Origin: JBCCGE01 sp039029455
GTDB lineage: Bacteria > Pseudomonadota > Gammaproteobacteria > Arenicellales > Poriferihabitantaceae
Length of the DNA stretch: 46,287 nt
Direction of reading: 5' to 3'
Assembly: GCA_039029455.1 (NCBI GenBank)
Contig: JBCCGE010000018.1
Coordinates: forward strand, 1 to 46,287
The notes under the pieces were generated by a model that did not search any database, was not told the DNA's origin, and was given only the letters and a program-made list of their open reading frames with translations. This document shows, piece by piece, positions 26,472 through 34,907 of this stretch. Positions within the stretch are counted from its first letter, which is position 1, and each line of letters begins with the position of its first letter. A program made the translations under genes and the position numbers.

Positions 26472-27874
26472 GTCACGCACCAGCCTTCACGCAGGGTTCC
26501 GTCATGCGTCATGTCGTGGTGATGTCTTCCACGGCATCCGTAGGGCTGATGACTCTTTTCGTTGTAGATCTGGTGGATATGTATTTCCTGTCTTTGCTGG
26601 GTGAGACCGCTCTGGCGGCGGCCATTGGATTTGCGGGTTCTGTTCTGTTTTTCACGACTTCAATCAATATCGGTATCGCTATTGCTGCTGGCGCATTGGT
26701 ATCACGCTCTCTGGGTGCGGAAGAAGAAGAAAGGGCGAGAGACTATGCGGTGCACACTCTGCTGTTCGGGGTCGTGGTTTCAATGCTGCTGTCCGCTGCT
26801 ATCTGGTCAAATACTGAAACGGTTTTGCAATGGCTGGGCGCAAAAGGACGCGCACTTGAACTGGCAAACAATTATTTAAAAATTGTACTGCCGAGCATGT
26901 TTGTTTTGTGTCTCGGTATGACCGGTGGTGCAATACTGCGGGCTGCAGGAGATGCCAAAAGGGCGATGTACAGCACTGTTGCTGGTGGACTGGTGAATGC
27001 AGGGCTCGATCCGATTTTTATTTTTGGGTTTAACTGGGGAATCGAGGGAGCAGCCTGGGCATCCGTTGCCGCTCGCTTCACCGTTATGGCGATCGCCCTC
27101 GGCGCCGTTCATCGTGTACATCGATTGTTCACGCGATTCCGTTTCATTACTTTTCGCCAAACAATCACAACTATTCTGGGGATCTCTTTACCGGCCATGC
27201 TGACAAATGTCGCAACGCCGTTTGGAAATGCTTATGTGATGGCGTCCATTGCCGATTTTGGCGACAGTGCGGTAGCCGGCATGTCAGTGATCGGCCGGGT
27301 TATTCCTGTCGCCTTTGGTGTTGTGTTTGCGTTATCCGGCGCAGTTGGGCCGATCATTGGTCAGAACTACGGTGCGCAGAAAATGGACAGAGTGCGTCGT
27401 GCCGTGATCGATGGTCTGATTTTTGGTTCAGCGGTCGTGTTGACGGTTTGCGTGATTCTGTTTTTCGCCCAATCATGGATTGTCACTGTGTTCAGCGCGA
27501 CTGGTCATGCCGCCGCATTGATTGCGTTTTTCTGCACATGGATCGCGATCAGTTTTTTGTTTAACGGCATCCAGTTTGTCAGCAATGCTGCGTTTAACAA
27601 CCTTGGCGTTCCGCATTACTCAACCCTTACAAACATCGCCAAAGCGACCGTCGGCACAGTTCCTTTCGTTTTTGCGGGAGCGTTGATTGCCGGAGCCGAA
27701 GGTGTTCTGGCCGGTCGAGCGATCGGCACAGCATTAGTCGCCGTCGCAGCACTTTGGCTGTGTTTGCGCCAACTCACCAGATTGGAAAGTCACACCGATA
27801 TAGAAACCAGGCAGAAGAAAAAACCATTCAACCCGAAAAATCCACTGTGGCCCCAGTCGAATACCAATGGATAA
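26468..27874 (+). CDS. MATE-family efflux transporter
   Basis: The 468-residue protein has 12 predicted membrane segments in two homologous halves. The first half shows LVDMYFLSLLGETALAAAIGFAGS and GAILRAAGDAKRAMYSTVAGGLVNAGLDP, the second GMSVIGRVIPVAFGVVFALSGAVGPIIGQNYGA. MATE proteins export cationic drugs and metabolites in exchange for Na+ or H+. Its start overlaps the glycosyltransferase stop by 4 bases. The pairing with a glycosyltransferase raises the possibility that it exports a glycosylated product (inference). The C-terminal 30 residues are charged and cytoplasmic. Confidence 0.94.
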   Translation: MSHAPAFTQGSVMRHVVVMSSTASVGLMTLFVVDLVDMYFLSLLGETALAAAIGFAGSVLFFTTSINIGIAIAAGALVSRSLGAEEEERARDYAVHTLLFGVVVSMLLSAAIWSNTETVLQWLGAKGRALELANNYLKIVLPSMFVLCLGMTGGAILRAAGDAKRAMYSTVAGGLVNAGLDPIFIFGFNWGIEGAAWASVAARFTVMAIALGAVHRVHRLFTRFRFITFRQTITTILGISLPAMLTNVATPFGNAYVMASIADFGDSAVAGMSVIGRVIPVAFGVVFALSGAVGPIIGQNYGAQKMDRVRRAVIDGLIFGSAVVLTVCVILFFAQSWIVTVFSATGHAAALIAFFCTWIAISFLFNGIQFVSNAAFNNLGVPHYSTLTNIAKATVGTVPFVFAGALIAGAEGVLAGRAIGTALVAVAALWLCLRQLTRLESHTDIETRQKKKPFNPKNPLWPQSNTNG

Positions 27875-27958
27875 TCGAATCCCTCTGCGACCAGACGCTC
27901 AATTTACCGCGGTGACACCCTAAGCTATTCTGTATCGATCAGAGATCGATCCATCCGG

Positions 27959-29089
27959 TCATTCATTGGAATAAATCCGTGTATCCGGATTGAAGGCCAG
28001 CCAGGCGAATGCAAAGTGAACACCCGAATCCACAGGCATCAGCTGGTCACCCGCCATTGGTCCTTTGATGGCCCGTCCAAACGCATTCCATTCCGACCCG
28101 GTCTGCTGATCCCGCAAAACCCCGTCGATCATTGAGAATCTGAGAGCGTTTTCACCACTCACGGTGTTACGCCGGAAGGCGGTAATTTCAGGCACCATTC
28201 TGGAACCGGAAATCTGCTGCGCGTCCAGAGCTGAATTAAGTTCGCCGCTTTTGAACACAACGATAGAATGCCCATTGACATCATCTTCGATTAACGATGT
28301 TTCGTCGAACAGCGAAAATGGATAAATCGTATGGTCATCGTCCATCTTCACTCCGATCACACGTTCCATTGCTGGCAACCGGCCATCAACAGGTTCTCTC
28401 AACAAAAACGGATTGTTGTCGATGTCATCGTAGCCCTGATAAGGGTTCTCTCCATAGGCACGCCGATGTCCGGTATCCCGGTTTAACACCTTGCCGTTTG
28501 GGTGCGCTTCGCGAAACGTATGAAAAGCGACAATAGATGACGGATATCGTTGCAGCGTTTTGCCCAGCTGGTCGCCCACAATCGCCTCACCGGCAAACTG
28601 CTGCCACCAGCTCTCGGTCTGTCGATCCCACATCACCAGATCACTTTTTCGCAGCAATCCGGTGGTGCCAAAATCCAGAATATTTCCATCGAGACGACGA
28701 TCGAACACGATTGAGGCATTGCACAGGGGACAGAACGTGATCGAGAGCGGGACTCCCCCAACAGAATCGTTGACGATCTCATGCCAGGTCATGATTTGCA
28801 GAGGGTAGGCTCGTGCATCGTCATCGACGCTCACGACGATCACCGGCTCAGAGTCCGCAACCCACTGCTCAGCCTCAGTCACGGTATCGAAGTTTGGCGC
28901 GTCGATAGGCGGAATCCCGTCACGTGGAGGCCCGCCCGACATAATCTCGGACCATTCCACACTGGTTTGTTCAAAGTTAGTGTTTGGCCACGCATGTTTA
29001 AACATCTGCGCTGAGGCGGTACTCAAAACACCCAGCATCAAATAGCTGAACGCTAACGTGATACGGTGTTTCAACACAGTTTGAATCAT
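27959..29089 (-). CDS. DUF3179 domain-containing exported protein
   Basis: The 376-residue protein is read from ATG 29089 because a signal peptide starts there (IQTVLKHRITLAFSYLML, cleavage after ASA). The upstream TTG at 29170 would run into the transporter gene. DUF3179 landmarks are A-Y-P-L-Q-I-M-T-W-H-E-I-V-N-D, the F-C-P-L-C-N-A pair of cysteines, F-G-T-T-G-L-L-R-K-S-D-L-V-M-W-D, and E-S-W-W-Q-Q-F. The family is secreted and of unknown function. It follows the EamA transporter gene by 46 bases in the same direction. Confidence 0.9.
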   Translation of the reverse strand: MIQTVLKHRITLAFSYLMLGVLSTASAQMFKHAWPNTNFEQTSVEWSEIMSGGPPRDGIPPIDAPNFDTVTEAEQWVADSEPVIVVSVDDDARAYPLQIMTWHEIVNDSVGGVPLSITFCPLCNASIVFDRRLDGNILDFGTTGLLRKSDLVMWDRQTESWWQQFAGEAIVGDQLGKTLQRYPSSIVAFHTFREAHPNGKVLNRDTGHRRAYGENPYQGYDDIDNNPFLLREPVDGRLPAMERVIGVKMDDDHTIYPFSLFDETSLIEDDVNGHSIVVFKSGELNSALDAQQISGSRMVPEITAFRRNTVSGENALRFSMIDGVLRDQQTGSEWNAFGRAIKGPMAGDQLMPVDSGVHFAFAWLAFNPDTRIYSNE

Positions 29090-29135
29090 CTTGACACTCC
29101 GGTAATGTGTCAAAAAGTGACTGCTCGATGCGATC

Positions 29136-30068
29136 TTAGTTCCCTTCCCCCTGTCCGTATCGGATAACAACCACCCCGGCCAGGGTGATGAAAGTCATAC
29201 CGATAACGGTCGCCGTGTCGGGTATCTCGTGAAAAAAAACAAAACCCCAAAGCACCCCGCCAATCAGATAGCCGTAATCGAAGATAGACACCAGCGACGC
29301 GGGAGCCCGCTGGTAGGCCATTGCCGACCCTATACTGCCGATCATGATCAGTCCGGCCAGTGCCAGCATCAGTGCAGAGGTTCCTGACGTGAGCGCTGAC
29401 CATTGTCCGAACAGGAACTTATGCTGACTTTTCACAGATTCCGGCAGAATATCCGCAAACGAAAACAGGGTGATCAAGAGGCCGATCAGTACAAAGGCCA
29501 GATGGAGCGCCATCGACAATCCCAGCGGATTGCATTGCTGACAATGTGCGCGCGTTATCACCATTGCGCCGGCATAGCAGATCGCTGAAATCAGCGGCAG
29601 CAGCACATAGGCGTTAAAACCACTGGTCTCTGGTCGGACAATGATGAGCATGCCAACGAACCCTATGCCGATTGCTACCCAGCCCAGCTTTCGAATCGGT
29701 TCCTTTAAAAATATCGCGGCCAAAAGACAGATAAACAGTGGCAGGGTGTAGAACACTGCCGCGGCTGTAGACAACGGAACACGTTGCAACGCGATGTAGT
29801 AGGCGACCCACATGGTTACCAGAAGGACGCTTCGCAAAACGATCCATCCTGCAGAGCCAACGTTAATTGACAGGCCTTGTCGAGTTGCGCGACCCAGTAT
29901 CCATAACAGTGCCAGCACCAGCATTGATCGGAGCACAAACAATTGTGACAGTGAGAACTGAACACTGAAAGCCTTGATCAAAGCATCACCCAGCGACAGC
30001 GCCAGCACACTGGCCAACACTGCCGATATTGCCAGCGCGATATTGTCCGACGAGGCTGTTTTAGTCAT
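29136..30068 (-). CDS. EamA/DMT-family transporter
   Basis: The 310-residue protein has ten hydrophobic segments in two EamA repeats, with the repeat signatures Y-Y-I-A-L-Q-R-V-P-L-S-T-A-A-A-V-F-Y and Y-L-I-G-G-V-L-W-G-F-V-F-F-H-E. Members of this superfamily move small metabolites such as amino acids, purines or cofactors across the inner membrane. The substrate cannot be deduced. It is divergent from the prolyl-hydroxylase-like gene. Confidence 0.92.
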   Translation of the reverse strand: MTKTASSDNIALAISAVLASVLALSLGDALIKAFSVQFSLSQLFVLRSMLVLALLWILGRATRQGLSINVGSAGWIVLRSVLLVTMWVAYYIALQRVPLSTAAAVFYTLPLFICLLAAIFLKEPIRKLGWVAIGIGFVGMLIIVRPETSGFNAYVLLPLISAICYAGAMVITRAHCQQCNPLGLSMALHLAFVLIGLLITLFSFADILPESVKSQHKFLFGQWSALTSGTSALMLALAGLIMIGSIGSAMAYQRAPASLVSIFDYGYLIGGVLWGFVFFHEIPDTATVIGMTFITLAGVVVIRYGQGEGN

Positions 30069-30254
30069 CTGTTTATCTTCGTTATCTACCCGGTAGCCCT
30101 CACCATCCAGAAACCAATCGGGACTGATTCGTCCGCAAGCATCACATGGATGTCATTGCGATTCTACGACCTGAATCATTTATGCGCGATGCAAAAGACG
30201 TCGCTTTTCGCATGGGGTATAGTCAGGTTCCTGTCAAATCCACTTTGTCGAATA

Positions 30255-31367
30255 ATGTCTGCTGATAGCGAGGAAAACCTGATTGACGTTACCGTCCATC
30301 TGCACGACCTTGAACCGATCGAGTTTTGCTCGCCGATAGATCATGAAGTTCTGACCATGCTTTGCAGAGAGCTGGGCTCGCCAAATGTAGAGATCGAAAA
30401 GATACTGCATCTGAGTGTGATGAGTGATGATGGCCCCACCAATCTCTACATTCCCAAATCCGCGCTGAAGGCAATCGAAACCTCTGATCCGTTACCTGCG
30501 GAGCACTTCCAACCTGTATCAACACGAGCAGAGCTCACTGGAGAGGAACATTTCCCCGCAGACTGGATTAACTGGGTGCACCATAATCTGGAGATCAAAG
30601 CTGACAAGGACAGCATGCATGACACCATGGTCAGCAGCGGATTTCCGTCAGAACGGGTTTGCGATCTCCTGCAGCACACCCCTACCCGACCGTTTCTGGT
30701 GCAGAACCATCCGGACAAAGAACAGATCACCCCAAAGACCGATCTGACGACAAAGGGCTTGACGCCTTATGAAAGTGAATACGTCGAAATGTACACATGC
30801 AGTCAGTTCCTGACTGCAGCGGAGTGTAAAGAAATTGAAGCCCTGACTGTCGACAAATTCACCCGTTCACGAGTGGTTGGAGTTGACGGTGCGGATCAAC
30901 GCAGGACCAGTCACTCCGCCACCCTGATCGCAGACTTTGACGACATGAACCTGGCGGCAAGGATTCAACAGCGTATATCTGAAATCGTCGATCTGGATCT
31001 GGCTCATCTCGAGCAGCTTCAATCACAGCGATACGAAACAGCCGAGTTCTATCAGCCTCACTATGACTATTTCAGCAATGAATTCCCGACCTATCAGGAT
31101 CCGCGCGGCGTTGTTAGAAAAGGTCAGAGATTGTGGTCATGCATTGTATACCTGCGAGATGCGGAGAAGTGTTCCGGTACACAGTTCAATCGCCTCAATA
31201 TCGAAATGACGCCCAATCAGGGCGATATGTTCATCTGGCGAAATCTCTACCCAACGGGCAAGCCCAACCCGTACACCATGCACCAGGGGCTTCCCGTAGG
31301 CGAAAAGACCAAGTTCATTCTGACTCAGTGGGTCAGGACAGATCTGGAGACCGTGTCCGCGGACTGA
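30255..31367 (+). CDS. Prolyl-4-hydroxylase-like 2OG-Fe(II) oxygenase with extra N-terminal domain
   Basis: The 370-residue protein is read from ATG 30255 (MSADSEENL). An upstream start at 30150 would add 35 residues of poor quality. The C-terminal 195 residues are a P4H catalytic domain: F-Y-Q-P-H269-Y-D271, an R-G-V-V-R-K-G insertion, C-I-V-Y-L-R-D, N-Q-G-D-M-F-I-W and M-H343-Q-G-L-P-V followed by K353 for 2-oxoglutarate. The first 165 residues match no family I know and may bind the substrate. Its target may be proline in a protein or a free amino acid. It overlaps the convergent guanine-deaminase gene by 35 bases. Confidence 0.82.
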   Translation: MSADSEENLIDVTVHLHDLEPIEFCSPIDHEVLTMLCRELGSPNVEIEKILHLSVMSDDGPTNLYIPKSALKAIETSDPLPAEHFQPVSTRAELTGEEHFPADWINWVHHNLEIKADKDSMHDTMVSSGFPSERVCDLLQHTPTRPFLVQNHPDKEQITPKTDLTTKGLTPYESEYVEMYTCSQFLTAAECKEIEALTVDKFTRSRVVGVDGADQRRTSHSATLIADFDDMNLAARIQQRISEIVDLDLAHLEQLQSQRYETAEFYQPHYDYFSNEFPTYQDPRGVVRKGQRLWSCIVYLRDAEKCSGTQFNRLNIEMTPNQGDMFIWRNLYPTGKPNPYTMHQGLPVGEKTKFILTQWVRTDLETVSAD

Positions 31368-32553
31368 CGCGCTTCCCCAGAATATACGTGTCTCTGACGA
31401 CGCGGTCGTCGCCGAGCATCATTAATGCAAACAGTTTTTCCGAGACTGATTTGCACTGTTCAAATCGCCGTGCAAGCAACGGCGTTGACTGCGGGTCAAT
31501 AACGATGAAGTCGGCTTCTAAACCCGGTGCAAAATGCCCGATCCGATCAGCAATATCCAGCGCTCTGGCACCGCCCAGCGTCGCCATATAAAACGCAGTT
31601 TCCGGCGACATATTAGACTCTCTCAGTTGCTGAATCTTGTACGCTTCATTAATTGTTCTGAGAATCGAAAAGCTGTCGCCACCACCGACATCGGTACCCA
31701 GACCCACCTTCACCTGATTCGACAGGGCGGTCTTCATCGGGAACAAACCACTTCCGATGAACAGGTTTGACGTCGGACAATGTGCAACACTGGAATTCGT
31801 TTCCGCAAGTCTCATCCAATCACTGTTTTCGAGATGAATCGCGTGTGCGAACACTGAACGAGGGCCCAGCAGGCCGTAGTGGTCGTAAACATCCAGGTAG
31901 CTGTTTCTGGACGGAAACAATTTTGCGACCCACTTGCATTCTTCACGGTTTTCAGCGAGATGGGTATGAAGATAAACGCCGGGGTTCTCATGCAGCAATC
32001 GACCGGCAGCGGCCAGTTGATCTTCGGAACTGGTGGGTGCAAAACGTGGTGTCACGGCATACTGTAAACGGTCGACGCCGTGCCATTTTTTTATCAGATC
32101 GAGAGAATCGATATAGCCGGAATGCGGAGAATCCCGCAGGTAATCCGGGGCATTGCGATCCATCAGGACCTTGCCGCAGATCATACGAAGATTCCGTTCT
32201 CGGGCGGCCTCAAAAAATGACTCCGCAGATTGTTTGTGTACCGTGCCAAACACAAGCGCTGTCGTTGTGCCATTCGACAGCAGTTCATCGAGAAAAAAAT
32301 CAGCTTCTGCACGGGCGAATTCGGCGTCGCCGAATCTGGCTTCGTACGGAAATGTGTGTTGCTCCAGCCAATCAAGCAAACGGGTTCCGTAAGCAGCGAT
32401 CACACCGCATTGCGGATAGTGCACATGGGCATCGATCATTCCCGGAATCAGGATTCCATTGGTATGTGTGACCGTATCCTCAGCAAGAAACCGGCGTCCC
32501 ACCTTATCGCTGTACTCACCGACCTCAGCAATCATCCCCTGCTCGACGATCAA
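31333..32553 (-). CDS. guaD: Guanine deaminase, N-terminally interrupted
   Basis: The 406 residues from TTG 32553 cover nearly all of guanine deaminase, the zinc amidohydrolase that turns guanine into xanthine. Visible motifs are the metal site DAHVHYPQ (H43, H45), THLAENREE, FAHAIHLE, CPTSNLFIGSGLFP and GLGTDVGGGDSFS. It aligns closely with E. coli GuaD from its strand LLIKQGK onward. The usual first ~30 residues are present in the same frame upstream (ATG 32649) but end in TAA at 32560-32562, just before GYLIVEQG. AAGGA lies 3 bases before the TTG, so reinitiation is possible. Otherwise it is a recent pseudogene or a base-call error. It diverges from uraD. Confidence 0.88.
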   Translation of the reverse strand: MIVEQGMIAEVGEYSDKVGRRFLAEDTVTHTNGILIPGMIDAHVHYPQCGVIAAYGTRLLDWLEQHTFPYEARFGDAEFARAEADFFLDELLSNGTTTALVFGTVHKQSAESFFEAARERNLRMICGKVLMDRNAPDYLRDSPHSGYIDSLDLIKKWHGVDRLQYAVTPRFAPTSSEDQLAAAGRLLHENPGVYLHTHLAENREECKWVAKLFPSRNSYLDVYDHYGLLGPRSVFAHAIHLENSDWMRLAETNSSVAHCPTSNLFIGSGLFPMKTALSNQVKVGLGTDVGGGDSFSILRTINEAYKIQQLRESNMSPETAFYMATLGGARALDIADRIGHFAPGLEADFIVIDPQSTPLLARRFEQCKSVSEKLFALMMLGDDRVVRDTYILGKRVSPRTRSPDLS

Positions 32554-32559
32554 GTATCC

Positions 32560-32649
32560 TTAAGGGATATGTTCGACGACTTCACTACCATGATGATAGG
32601 GATCATCACGACAATGCAGCAGCGCGGCTCGGTGCAGCTGGGTAGACAT
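32560..32649 (-). pseudogene. Severed N-terminus of guanine deaminase
   Basis: The minus strand reads ATG at 32649, then 28 more residues (opening MSTQLHRAALLHC, closing SEVVEHIP) and an in-frame TAA at 32560-32562. It continues without frame change into the guanine deaminase body. The ending corresponds to E. coli GuaD R-F-I-E-D-G, where an acidic residue sits at the stop position; GAA to TAA would be one base change. This is the first beta-sandwich part of the amidohydrolase. Confidence 0.75.
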
Positions 32650-32747
32650 GGAACTGGTATGAAAAATAAAATTGAATTATGACGAAACTAAACCAATGTG
32701 TCAGGTGGCTGGCCGTTAGTGGCAGACTACTATCGACATAAAACCGT

Positions 32748-33251
32748 ATGGATTTGCTTAATACTACCTCCGAAACAGAGTGCACAACACTCTTATCTCA
32801 GTGTTGTGCCAGTCATCGCTGGGTGGCTGCAATGCTGGCTATGCGTCCATACCATTCGCCGGCAAGTGTCCTGGATGCTGCCGAAGACTGCTGGCACAAA
32901 CTGGAGGAAACAGACTGGCTGGAAGCTTTCGACGCGCATCCAAAGATTGGTGATCCGGACTCACTGAAGCAAAAGTATCGCGATACTCATTCGATGGCCA
33001 AAGGAGAACAGTCTGGTGTCGATGCGGCAAGCGAATCAGTGATTGAGGCGCTGGCCGACGCCAATCAACAATACGAAGGCAGATTTGGCTTTATATTTAT
33101 CGTCTGCGCAACAGGAAAGTCAGCCGCGGAAATGTTGCATTTGCTAAACCAGCGACTGAACAATGCGCGAGACCAGGAGCTTCAGATTGCCGCCGCAGAA
33201 CAGCTCAAAATCACCCTGATTCGACTTGAAAAACTGACAAATCCATCATGA
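32748..33251 (+). CDS. uraD: OHCU decarboxylase
   Basis: The 167-residue protein, of full family length, shows the UraD signature HPKIGDPDSLKQKY (H64 is the likely catalytic base), S-M-A-K-G-E-Q-S-G-V and F-G-F-I-F-I-V-C-A-T-G-K-S-A-A-E-M. It decarboxylates 2-oxo-4-hydroxy-4-carboxy-5-ureidoimidazoline to S-allantoin, the last step from urate. Its stop overlaps the start of uraH by 4 bases, the enzyme for the preceding step. No urate oxidase or xanthine dehydrogenase is in the window. Confidence 0.95.
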   Translation: MDLLNTTSETECTTLLSQCCASHRWVAAMLAMRPYHSPASVLDAAEDCWHKLEETDWLEAFDAHPKIGDPDSLKQKYRDTHSMAKGEQSGVDAASESVIEALADANQQYEGRFGFIFIVCATGKSAAEMLHLLNQRLNNARDQELQIAAAEQLKITLIRLEKLTNPS

Positions 33252-33586
33252 GCCAAATCACCACGCACGTACTCGACACCTCAAAGGGATCTCCAGGCGA
33301 AAATATCAGGGTAGAGCTCTATGTCCGGAATTCGGCGCAATGGTCATTGCTTGCAAGCGACACGACTAACAGTGACGGACGAATTGATTCCTGGTCTTTG
33401 CCGGAACCGCTGGCAGCGGGTGTTTACAAACAAAGATTTTATACACGGGACTACTTTGCGTCGCAAAACACCTCCACGTTCTACCCGGAAATCGACGTCC
33501 AGTTTGAGATCAGCGGAGACGGTCAGCACTATCACGTTCCACTGCTACTTAACCCCTTCGGGTATTCAACCTATAGAGGCAGTTAA
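33248..33586 (+). CDS. uraH: 5-hydroxyisourate hydrolase (transthyretin-like)
   Basis: The 112-residue protein has the three HIUase marks: T-T-H7-V-L-D-T at the N-terminus, an internal R-I-D-S-W strand and the C-terminal Y-R-G-S. It opens the ring of 5-hydroxyisourate to OHCU, which UraD then decarboxylates. It has no signal peptide and is cytosolic. Translation is coupled to uraD by a 4-base overlap. Confidence 0.96.
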   Translation: MSQITTHVLDTSKGSPGENIRVELYVRNSAQWSLLASDTTNSDGRIDSWSLPEPLAAGVYKQRFYTRDYFASQNTSTFYPEIDVQFEISGDGQHYHVPLLLNPFGYSTYRGS

Positions 33587-33764
33587 ATTCAGCTTCAATT
33601 TGGTCGACTTTAATACCTAATTTATTAAATGTGCCAACTAACTGGCTGTTTTTGATAGGTTCGAGTGATCTGAATTTTCACCCCCTTCGAGCTTGGCAAT
33701 TTTGGTAGCATAATCGGCTCATTTACTTTGTATGAAACCACTGCTTTTGGAGAAAATTAGCGCC

Positions 33765-34835
33765 ATGTCTAAACGATTATTGTTGAAATCAGCACTCGCT
33801 GGAGCCCTCTCTCTTTGTCTTGGATTTACCGCTCAGGCGGACGAGACCAAAGTTGGGTTTGTGTATGTTGGCCCTGTGGGTGACCACGGATGGACCTATC
33901 GCCATGATAAGGGTCGGCAGTCAGTTGAAGAAGAGTTGGGTGTTGAAACGACGTATGTCGAGAGCGTTGCGGAAGGTGCCGATGCTGAGCGGGTAATTCG
34001 AAAGCTCGCTTCTGAAGGCCATAACGTCATTTTCACAACCTCGTTTGGGTACATGAACCCGACCCTTAAAGTGGCGAAGCAGTTTCCAAACGTCAAATTT
34101 GAGCACGCAACCGGCTACAAGCGTGCGGACAATCTAAGCACCTATTCGGGTCGATTTTACGAGGGACGGTCGGTGATCGGAACCATAGCGGGCCACATGT
34201 CGAAGACCGGAATAGTAGGTTACATTGCATCTTTCCCGATTCCCGAAGTGATTCGAGGTATAAACGCATTCACGCTGGCGATGCGAAAAGTCAATCCGGA
34301 CGCTGTGGTCAAAGTGGTCTGGGTGAACTCGTGGTACGACCCAGGTAAAGAGGGCGATGCAGCGAAAGCACTGATCGATCAGGGCGCAGATATCATCACC
34401 CAGCACACCGACTCACCGGCACCTCTTCAGGTTGCCGAACAACGCGGTGTCTTTGCGTTCGGTCAGGCGTCGGATATGAAGGCATTTGGTCCAAACAGTC
34501 AGCTCACGGCCATTATCGATGACTGGGGTCCCTACTATGTTGCGCGCGTTAAAGCGGCGATGGAAGGAAACTGGGAATCCATTGACACGTGGGATGGATT
34601 TGGCCCGGGTATGGTTGTGATGGCGCCGTACGGCGATGCCGTTCCGGCTGACGTTCGCGCAGCGGCTGATGCAGTGCGTGATGGCATTACCAACGGCACC
34701 ATGCATTCATTTGACGGCCCGATCAAGAATCAGGCGGGAGAAGATGTGATTGGTGCCGGCGAGCGACTGGATGATGGGGTTCTTCTGGGAATGAACTACT
34801 ATGTTGAAGGCGTTCAGGGCGAGATTCCCCAGTAA
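33765..34835 (+). CDS. BMP-family ABC substrate-binding protein (nucleoside/purine type)
   Basis: The 356-residue protein is read from ATG 33765, where a type I signal peptide begins (KRLLLKSALAGALSL, cleavage after AQA) behind a GGAG site. The BMP/PnrA fold is seen in VGFVYVGPVGDHGWTYRHDKG, NVIFTTSFGYMNPTLKVAKQFP, SGRFYEGRSVIGTIAGHMSK and VWVNSWYDPGKEGDAAKALIDQGADI. Members bind purine nucleosides or bases. Beside guaD/uraDH it probably delivers purines, but no permease or ATPase gene follows; the gene ends at a strong terminator and cysK lies opposite. Confidence 0.92.
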   Translation: MSKRLLLKSALAGALSLCLGFTAQADETKVGFVYVGPVGDHGWTYRHDKGRQSVEEELGVETTYVESVAEGADAERVIRKLASEGHNVIFTTSFGYMNPTLKVAKQFPNVKFEHATGYKRADNLSTYSGRFYEGRSVIGTIAGHMSKTGIVGYIASFPIPEVIRGINAFTLAMRKVNPDAVVKVVWVNSWYDPGKEGDAAKALIDQGADIITQHTDSPAPLQVAEQRGVFAFGQASDMKAFGPNSQLTAIIDDWGPYYVARVKAAMEGNWESIDTWDGFGPGMVVMAPYGDAVPADVRAAADAVRDGITNGTMHSFDGPIKNQAGEDVIGAGERLDDGVLLGMNYYVEGVQGEIPQ

Positions 34836-34857
34836 CCTGTAGCAATTCACGCAATGC

Positions 34858-34886
34858 AAAATGCCGCGCATTGCGCGGCATTTTTT
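34858..34886. terminator. Bidirectional terminator after the BMP gene
   Basis: A perfect 12-bp stem, AAAATGCCGCGC (34858-34869) pairing with GCGCGGCATTTT (34873-34884), has a 3-base loop and a T run to 34886. It sits between the BMP gene and the convergent cysteine synthase gene. Confidence 0.93.
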
Positions 34887-34907
34887 ATTTCATAACCACA
34901 ATTGACG

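Noticed and set aside
27934..27950. ATCGATC-aga-GATCGAT hairpin between MATE and DUF3179 genes
   Set aside because: Only 7 base pairs, not GC-rich and no T tract; too weak to call a terminator.
32153..32682. Plus-strand frames across guanine deaminase
   Set aside because: Shadow frames; the minus strand has a full amidohydrolase motif set.
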